Shown one piece after another: positions 23,238-28,492 of a DNA stretch of 28,492 nt; the first letter of the stretch is position 1, and each line of letters opens with the position of its first letter. Origin of the DNA: UBA1723 sp045642085 (GTDB taxonomy: Bacteria; Bacteroidota; Bacteroidia; Bacteroidales; Paludibacteraceae); NCBI GenBank assembly GCA_045642085.1, contig JAZUIF010000077.1:1-28492 (forward strand), given 5' to 3'. The translations under genes and the position numbers were made by a program. The notes beneath the pieces were generated by a model. It was not told the DNA's origin. It worked only from the letters and a program-made list of their open reading frames with translations, and ran no database searches.

Positions 23238-23465
23238 AGTCTTAACCATACGACAAATAAGGGTCAAATGTCACATTTTTTTACAAAATCGTAAATTTTT
23301 ATGTTGAAGAGCCTAACATTTTGCCTTTTCTCCCACATTTTTAACATCAATCATAGACAAACGTATATTTGTCCAAGTTTCAAGGCAAATTTCATATTTT
23401 TCGACATCATATCCGTCCCATCATCCTTCTACGATTAAAAAAGTGTGTTTGGGTAACGTATATAA
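23238..23465. other. Gene-free spacer upstream of xylanase gene A
   Basis: No gene is seen. It contains GTCACATTTTT, TTTTTATGTTGAAGAGC and ATAGACAAACG, which recur in changed order in the region beyond xylanase gene B (about 25750-25797), so the upstream regions of the two genes share an origin. Confidence 0.55.
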
Positions 23466-23500
23466 TATAAAAAGAGTCGGCACAATCACTGTGTCGACTC
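23466..23500 (-). terminator. Terminator of xylanase gene B
   Basis: On the minus strand GAGTCGACACA and TGTGCCGACTC form an 11-bp stem with one mismatch, followed by TTTTTATAT, 32 bases past the stop codon at 23532. Confidence 0.85.
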
Positions 23501-23531
23501 CTCAATGAAAATGTAATAAGATATATAATTA

Positions 23532-25544
23532 TTATTTTTTAACGACTAGTTTCTTAACTGCAACCTCATTTGAAGTTGTAATTCTTAGCATGTAAACTCC
23601 GTTATTAACGTCGTCAAGAGAAATCTCAGTATCGTTTGAAACCTTAACTACAGAACCTGAAAGAGAAACAAACTCAACTTTGACATCATCACCTGCACCA
23701 ATAATCTCGATGTTTGAAGATGCTGGGTTAGGGATAACGGTAATGACATTATTGTTAGTGAAGTTAGACATTCCTGAAAGGTCTCTTGTGAATGAGATCC
23801 AGTCAACGTCGATCCAATCCTTATCGATAGAAAGCTTCAAAACCTGCTCTCCCTTAGAAAGTTTCATTGTGCCGACTTTAACCTCTGCGAAAGTACCCCA
23901 ATCACCAGTCTTCTCAATAGCAACTTCCTTAACCTCATTTCCGACAGCGACAGTCATCAAACCTCCGTCAGCATTTCCTGTACCTACTCTCAATACAACA
24001 TCATAGTCACCATCCTGCTCTACATTAACAGTATAGTTCATCCACTCTCCCTTCTGGCAGTGTCCTAGAGCAACACCATCAGAAATCTTCTTGATATCAA
24101 CATCATCCGAACGATAGTAGTTGTTGAAATCGTCACAAACATTACCTTCGCTTAGGTCGTTGTATGCCTTACCTGCGAAACCATTATCGTAGTTCTCAGC
24201 TTCAATCTTTCCTGGGATAACTGCTGCTGTACCACCGTAAGGGCCTACCTCTATAACCTTAACAGTCACAGAACCCTTAGCTGTTCCCTTGCTTGATGTA
24301 GCTGAAACCTCGATCTTGTACTCACCAGCCTCCTTTGGAGTGAATTCAACACTGGCACCAGTACCGATCTGATTGCCGTTAACTGAATATGTGATCTGAT
24401 TTGCTCCGCTCATCTCACCCTTGATAGTGACTGACTTGCCCAACTCAATAGCTGAAGAAGAAGCTGAAACAACCAAACTTGGACCACCTGCTGCCTTACC
24501 ACAAGTCTTAGCTCTTGCTGCCTTAGCCTTATCAGAAGCCATATACTGTCTCAACCATGTCATAGCTGGACGATCCTGACCATTCTTGATCAAACCTGAA
24601 TCATCTACCCAAGTAGCACCGTGAACATAACCCCAAAGAGTGATACCAGCTACGAAATCTGCCTCCCAAGCTGTTGGAATCTGCTCAGAGTAACGAGTCT
24701 TCTGACCATTATCACCCTGCTTAGCGATATCGTACTCTGTTAGGTAACAAGCCAACTCACGACCACCCTTCTGTGTGATCTGGCTGTGGATGTCATACAA
24801 AGCAGACTTAAACTGCGAACCTGACATATCATTCAAGTCATGACTCTGGTGTCCGTATGCGTCAATTGGAGCTCCCTGCTTTACCAATGTTGAGACTAGG
24901 TTGATGAAATCGTTCTTCTGCCACTGGAATGTGTTGTAGTCATTATATACAAGCACTGCGTTAGGGAAGAACTTACGAGCCATCTTGAATGCCTCTGTAA
25001 TCCATCTGTAGTCGCTTGGCGTGCTACCTGGAACCATTGCATTCGCCAAGTTGTTCTTAAATGTCTTAGCCTGACCGTTGTTGTCGCCTTCAGCATGACC
25101 TGGGATAGCCTCATTAACAACGTCGATGATTGTTACATCTGGGAATTTTCTTGAAACAGCCTCAAACCAAATGTCGATCTGCTTCTTCAATCTGTCACCT
25201 GTAAAATTAGCCAAATAACTTGGGTACTGAGATGTCCATAGCAAACAGTGGAACTTAAACTGTACACCGTGCTGCTTACACCAGTTGTACTCACTCTCAG
25301 CTGATCGCCAGTTCCAAGAAGACAACGCCTGCTCTACAGACTGAACCTCTTTATTAGCGATAGAACCCCACTTTGTCTCGTTCTCTGGAGTCAACTGATC
25401 CCACATTGTACCATAGTCGTTAGGAATACTTCCTCTTGTTGTAATGTTACCAAGGAACTTGCAAGGATTACCCTTTGCTAGCTGAGCATTTGCCTGACCC
25501 ATAAATAATAGAGTCGCAGCAACTGAGAATAAAACTTTTTTCAT
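23532..25544 (-). CDS. GH10 endo-beta-1,4-xylanase with CBM6 and T9SS sorting domain (B)
   Basis: A 670-residue paralogue of xylanase A with the same plan: signal peptide MKKVLFSVAATLLFMGQANA, GH10 (about 25-345), Ig-like module (about 354-435), CBM6 (about 442-587) and sorting domain (about 599-670). The acid/base is E145 in DVVNEAIPGHAEG and the nucleophile E270 in YLTEYDI. It differs from A in the loop after ITTRG, which is shorter, and in SEQIPTAWEADF, which is closer to xylanase C. The CBM6, sorting domain, 3' flank and terminator are very close to A, so A and B arose by a recent duplication of the whole unit. Confidence 0.95.
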   Translation of the reverse strand: MKKVLFSVAATLLFMGQANAQLAKGNPCKFLGNITTRGSIPNDYGTMWDQLTPENETKWGSIANKEVQSVEQALSSWNWRSAESEYNWCKQHGVQFKFHCLLWTSQYPSYLANFTGDRLKKQIDIWFEAVSRKFPDVTIIDVVNEAIPGHAEGDNNGQAKTFKNNLANAMVPGSTPSDYRWITEAFKMARKFFPNAVLVYNDYNTFQWQKNDFINLVSTLVKQGAPIDAYGHQSHDLNDMSGSQFKSALYDIHSQITQKGGRELACYLTEYDIAKQGDNGQKTRYSEQIPTAWEADFVAGITLWGYVHGATWVDDSGLIKNGQDRPAMTWLRQYMASDKAKAARAKTCGKAAGGPSLVVSASSSAIELGKSVTIKGEMSGANQITYSVNGNQIGTGASVEFTPKEAGEYKIEVSATSSKGTAKGSVTVKVIEVGPYGGTAAVIPGKIEAENYDNGFAGKAYNDLSEGNVCDDFNNYYRSDDVDIKKISDGVALGHCQKGEWMNYTVNVEQDGDYDVVLRVGTGNADGGLMTVAVGNEVKEVAIEKTGDWGTFAEVKVGTMKLSKGEQVLKLSIDKDWIDVDWISFTRDLSGMSNFTNNNVITVIPNPASSNIEIIGAGDDVKVEFVSLSGSVVKVSNDTEISLDDVNNGVYMLRITTSNEVAVKKLVVKK

Positions 25545-25623
25545 ATGCGTTTTTCTTTAGTTATAGATTGTGTGTATTTTACTTGTCTAGTTGTGATAAC
25601 CGCTCTTGCGTTTTCACGATGGC

Positions 25624-25631
25624 AAACATAG
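25624..25631 (-). promoter_or_regulatory. -7 element of xylanase gene B
   Basis: Minus-strand TATGTTTG followed by CCATCG, 80 bases before the start codon, so the leader (about 70 bases) is longer than that of A. No TTG at -33. The common leader AAAGAAAAACGCATATG precedes the coding region. Confidence 0.55.
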
Positions 25632-25687
25632 AGATTTTCTATTCCCTCCACTTCGCATTTATCGATTTTTTTTGTGAATATCAACAC

Positions 25688-25716
25688 TTTGACTGAAACA
25701 CTACTATTTTGACTGA
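25688..25716. promoter_or_regulatory. Phased direct repeats upstream of xylanase gene B, likely activator site
   Basis: TTTGACTGAAAC (25688) and TTTGACTGATTT (25708), 20 bases apart and 57 bases beyond the -7 element, match the pair before xylanase gene A in sequence, spacing and position. Confidence 0.55.
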
Positions 25717-26104
25717 TTTTTGCCAATCATGGCTAGAAAGGAGGAAAAAAGTCACATTTTTGATAGACAAACGCTATTTTTTATGTTGGAGAGCGCGTTT
25801 ATGAAGTTTTACGAAAATGACAAACATATCCATTTGTAACTTATTAGATGGTCATTCATACAAAAAGGCAAAACCCTTGTACAATGTCTGATTAGAATAT
25901 TTTTCCCTAAATAGCATTTTTTATTATTTACTTTTTTTGACCGACGAAAAAATTTAAGAACCCTGTGCAAATGAGGATTGCTAAAATCCAAGTTTGTTTT
26001 CTTTTGCCACTACTTTCGCCCATAAAGAGAATAAGCAAACTTAAGTCGAAACGGACAACATCGATGACATTCTCGATTCTATTGACATTATTTGTGGATA
26101 ATAG
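25717..26104. other. Gene-free spacer between xylanase genes C and B
   Basis: About 390 bases of AT-rich DNA. The part near 25745-25800 is similar to sequence beyond xylanase gene A. The remainder holds only short open frames on both strands without coding character. No further feature is recognised. Confidence 0.55.
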
Positions 26105-26143
26105 CAAAAAAATAGCTGGCACATTGCTATGCCAGCTATTTTT
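26105..26143 (-). terminator. Terminator of xylanase gene C
   Basis: On the minus strand AATAGCTGGCA and TGCCAGCTATT form an 11-bp stem (loop TAGCAATG), followed by TTTTTGC. The sequence is unrelated to the terminators of genes A and B. Confidence 0.85.
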
Positions 26144-26160
26144 ATATAGTAAGATTATAT

Positions 26161-28206
26161 TTACTTCTTTACTACAAGCTTCTTTACAATAGTTTCGCTT
26201 GGAGTAGTGATTCTTAGCATATAAATTCCGTTAGCAACATCATCAAGAGAAATCTCTTTCTCTTTAGTGCTCTTAACAACAGAACCTGCTAAAGACATAA
26301 ACTCAACCAAAACATCGTCGCCAGCTCCGATAATCTCAACATTTGTTGAAGCTGGATTAGGAACAATAGAAATGACAGTGTTGCTCGAGAACTCATCTAC
26401 ACCTGAAAGATCTCTCTCAAACTTTATCCAGTCGACGTCGATCCAATCCTTGTCGATTGCAAGTTTCAACACCTGCTCTCCTTTATACAATTTAATAGTA
26501 CCGACTTTAACTTCTTTGAATGTACCCCATTCTCCTGTCTTATCGATAGAGACTTCTTTTACCTCATTACCAGCATAGATTGACAACAAGCCTCCGTCGT
26601 TGTTGCCTGTTCCTACTCTCATTGTAATGTCATACTCACCATCTTGAGCCACATTGACAGTGTAGTTCATCCACTCACCTTTTTGGCAATGTCCGATAGC
26701 CACACCATTAGAAATTTTCTTGATGTCAACTCCGTCTTTTCTATAGTAGTCAGTAAAATCATCACATACATTGCCATCGCTCAAATCAAAATAAGCCTCT
26801 CCAGCAAAACCATTATCATAGTTTTCAGCCTCAACCACGCCAGGAATGTCAGCACTCTTTCCTCCATAAGGTCCGACTTCAACAACCTTGATTGAAGTCT
26901 TTGCTGTTGTCTTGTCGCCTTTTGAATTATATCCAGTAGCCTCAATAGTGAAATCACCAGCTTCCTTTGGTGTCCAGTAGAACACACATGGGAATACCCA
27001 CTTATCTTTGATTTCAACACCGTTTGCCACAAATTTGATGTTTTTAGCATCGTCCATCTCAGCTGTGATTTTCACCGAATCACCAAGAGCAATGGTTGTG
27101 GACGACACCTCCATTGACATGCTAACACCAGAACCAGCATCCTTACCACAGATAGTAGCAGACGCATTCTTTGCTGCAGATGTAGCCATATACTGTTTCA
27201 ACCATGTCATTGCAGGTCGATCCTGACCGTTCTTAATCAAACCTGAGTCGTTAACCCATGTTTTTCCATAGATCCATCCCCATAGGGTAACACCTGGGAC
27301 ATAGTTAGCCTCCCACATCACTGGGAATTGCTCTGAGAAACGAGTTCTCATTACATTATCTCCCTGATCAGCGATATCATACTCTGTAATATAGATAGGC
27401 ATATTTGTCTTGTTGTGGATTTCTTCCAATGCCGACTTGAATGCAGCTCCACCCAAATCGTTCAAATCGTGCGACTGACATCCTGCTGCATCAATAGGAG
27501 CACCACAAGCCTTCAATCCGTTGATAAGATTGATAAACTGAGATCGATTCCACTGGAAAGTATTGTAGTCGTTGTAGATCAACGTAGCTTGTGGCCAACG
27601 CTCACGAGCCAAACGGAATGCCTCGGCAATCCACTGATAATCATCATTCTTGTTATAACCATTAGTGTTAGGCTGGAAATTCTTACCCAAACGATCGTTA
27701 GCCAACGATGTCAAAGCCTCGATGATCTTTGTCTGCTTGTAAGGAGAATGATAGTTGCTTCCTCCGTATACAGCCTCATTTACCACGTCGATGATTTTCA
27801 AGTCGGGATAATGCTTCTTCACCTCATCGTACCACTCAATGATTGCTTTTTTTGTGTCTGCGACACTCAAGCTTCGGATCCACTCCGGATGCTGAGATCC
27901 CCAAATTAATGCATGGTACTTAAAGATAATACCGTTCTGCTTACAGTAATTGTAAGTTCTGTCGGCATTGTCCCAAGTGAACTTGCCCCATCCCTTGTGA
28001 ACAGAACCCCATTTGGTTGCATTCTCACAAGTGACCTGATCCCATAACGACGTGTACTTGATGTTGTCAAAATCACAATACTCTTGCCAATTCTGAGATG
28101 TTGTGATGTTACCCAAGAACTTACACTTGTTGTCTTTAGCCAACTGTGCTTGTGCCTGCCCTATCAATAATAGTGTTGCGGCAACAGAGAATAATAGTCT
28201 CTTCAT
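26161..28206 (-). CDS. GH10 endo-beta-1,4-xylanase with CBM6 and T9SS sorting domain (C)
   Basis: A 681-residue member of the same trio: signal peptide MKRLLFSVAATLLLIGQAQA, GH10 (about 25-350), Ig-like module (about 360-445), CBM6 (about 452-597) and type A sorting domain (about 609-681, ending KKLVVKK). The acid/base is E144 in DVVNEAVYGG and the nucleophile E275 in YITEYDI. The GH10 part differs most from A and B: QNWQEYCDFDNIKY after ITTS, an insertion near 155-185 (NFQPNTNGYNKNDDY), and AAGCQSHD in place of AYGHQSHD. It may therefore prefer other xylan decorations; that is inference. Terminator and upstream repeats also differ, so it split off earlier than the A/B pair. Confidence 0.95.
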   Translation of the reverse strand: MKRLLFSVAATLLLIGQAQAQLAKDNKCKFLGNITTSQNWQEYCDFDNIKYTSLWDQVTCENATKWGSVHKGWGKFTWDNADRTYNYCKQNGIIFKYHALIWGSQHPEWIRSLSVADTKKAIIEWYDEVKKHYPDLKIIDVVNEAVYGGSNYHSPYKQTKIIEALTSLANDRLGKNFQPNTNGYNKNDDYQWIAEAFRLARERWPQATLIYNDYNTFQWNRSQFINLINGLKACGAPIDAAGCQSHDLNDLGGAAFKSALEEIHNKTNMPIYITEYDIADQGDNVMRTRFSEQFPVMWEANYVPGVTLWGWIYGKTWVNDSGLIKNGQDRPAMTWLKQYMATSAAKNASATICGKDAGSGVSMSMEVSSTTIALGDSVKITAEMDDAKNIKFVANGVEIKDKWVFPCVFYWTPKEAGDFTIEATGYNSKGDKTTAKTSIKVVEVGPYGGKSADIPGVVEAENYDNGFAGEAYFDLSDGNVCDDFTDYYRKDGVDIKKISNGVAIGHCQKGEWMNYTVNVAQDGEYDITMRVGTGNNDGGLLSIYAGNEVKEVSIDKTGEWGTFKEVKVGTIKLYKGEQVLKLAIDKDWIDVDWIKFERDLSGVDEFSSNTVISIVPNPASTNVEIIGAGDDVLVEFMSLAGSVVKSTKEKEISLDDVANGIYMLRITTPSETIVKKLVVKK

Positions 28207-28276
28207 CTGCGTTTCTTTTAGTATTAGATATATGATAATTGTCTAGTTGCAATCTCTTGCTGCGTTTTTCCAATGG

Positions 28277-28284
28277 CAAACATA
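28277..28284 (-). promoter_or_regulatory. -7 element of xylanase gene C
   Basis: Minus-strand TATGTTTG followed by CCATTGG, 71 bases before the start codon. No -33 TTG. The shared leader AAAGAAACGCAGATG is directly before the coding region. Confidence 0.55.
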
Positions 28285-28356
28285 TCCAATAATTAGAAAT
28301 CGCATTTCGTTTTTTTGGAGTAAAAATTTCGCATTTTTTTATAAAATAAAGAGGCG

Positions 28357-28417
28357 TATAGGTCAAATTGCGTGGTATTTTTATAAGCTATGCTTCTATA
28401 GGTCAAATTGCGTGGTA
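28357..28417. promoter_or_regulatory. 40-bp-spaced direct repeats upstream of xylanase gene C
   Basis: TATAGGTCAAATTGCGTGGT plus A occurs exactly at 28357-28377 and 28397-28417: 21 identical bases, 40 bases apart (about four helical turns), starting 73 bases beyond the -7 element of xylanase gene C. The core GGTCAAA is the reverse complement of TTTGACC, recalling the TTTGAC sites before genes A and B in the opposite orientation. The site may also serve the rightward promoter at 28435-28466. Confidence 0.6.
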
Positions 28418-28434
28418 AAAATGTCGGATAGAAT

Positions 28435-28466
28435 TTGCATAAATCGACAGAAGAATAATACATTTG
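28435..28466 (+). promoter_or_regulatory. Rightward promoter at the window edge
   Basis: TTG (28435-28437), 21-base spacer and TACATTTG (28459-28466) followed by CATTGC fit the Bacteroidetes consensus. It would drive a gene beyond the window, divergent from xylanase gene C. Confidence 0.5.
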
Positions 28467-28492
28467 CATTGCAGTTTGAAGCATAGTGGAGC

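Noticed and set aside
25809..26192. Short open frames on both strands between xylanase genes C and B
   Set aside because: Overlapping frames of random AT-rich composition; no start context or conserved motif, and one overlaps the terminator of gene C.
27415..27909. 164-codon plus-strand frame
   Set aside because: Antisense to the GH10 domain of xylanase C, no promoter or recognisable protein features.

Overview
The window looks like a chromosomal segment of a fibre-degrading member of the Bacteroidetes, probably order Bacteroidales. The evidence is AT-rich spacers, many promoters of the type TTG-N18/19-TAnnTTTG, an almost complete lack of Shine-Dalgarno sequences, and secreted enzymes ending in type IX secretion (T9SS) type A sorting domains with Lys-rich tails (KKLVVKK, QLIIKK). 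No SusC/SusD pair, transposase, phage gene or CRISPR array is visible. The genus cannot be fixed from the sequence alone; the enzyme style recalls T9SS-based gut or rumen cellulose degraders.

Layout. 1-2400: a leftward operon of two coiled-coil/membrane proteins of unknown function and a 53-residue membrane peptide, with promoter and terminator. 2450-5050: a stand-alone AICAR formyltransferase, a 74-residue membrane protein, tRNA-Asp(GUC), and a convincing transcription unit for a structured non-coding RNA (about 4639-4942) with its own promoter and terminator. 5047-9811: a secreted lamin-tail-domain protein and asd facing apart from overlapping promoters, then a secreted YD-repeat-like protein and an unrecognised protein with a hydrophobic C-terminus.

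9989-15038: a small protein that is little more than a signal peptide and a T9SS sorting domain, followed by three tandem paralogues, each with two Fibrobacter-type TIGR02145 (FISUMP) domains, separated by covarying hairpins. 15225-18158: a 977-residue endoglucanase with two nearly identical GH5 catalytic domains, Asn/Gln-rich linkers, a ricin-type trefoil and a sorting domain. 18223-20209: a VWA protein behind a duplicated promoter-like element, then a sigma-factor-like regulator behind a very good sigma-54 (-24/-12) promoter. 20224-20874: a hemolysin III/PAQR membrane protein.

20995-28284: three leftward GH10 xylanase genes of the same architecture (signal peptide, GH10, Ig-like, CBM6, T9SS sorting domain). 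Each has its own terminator, a TATGTTTG -7 element without a clear -33 element, and upstream direct repeats that look like activator sites (20-bp phasing for two genes, 40-bp phasing for the third). The GH5 and GH10 enzymes together form a cellulose/xylan-degrading locus whose products are exported by the Sec system and then by T9SS to the cell surface or medium. The most unusual parts are the FISUMP cluster, the VWA/sigma-like pair with odd promoters, the phased operators before the xylanases, and the unassigned structured RNA.
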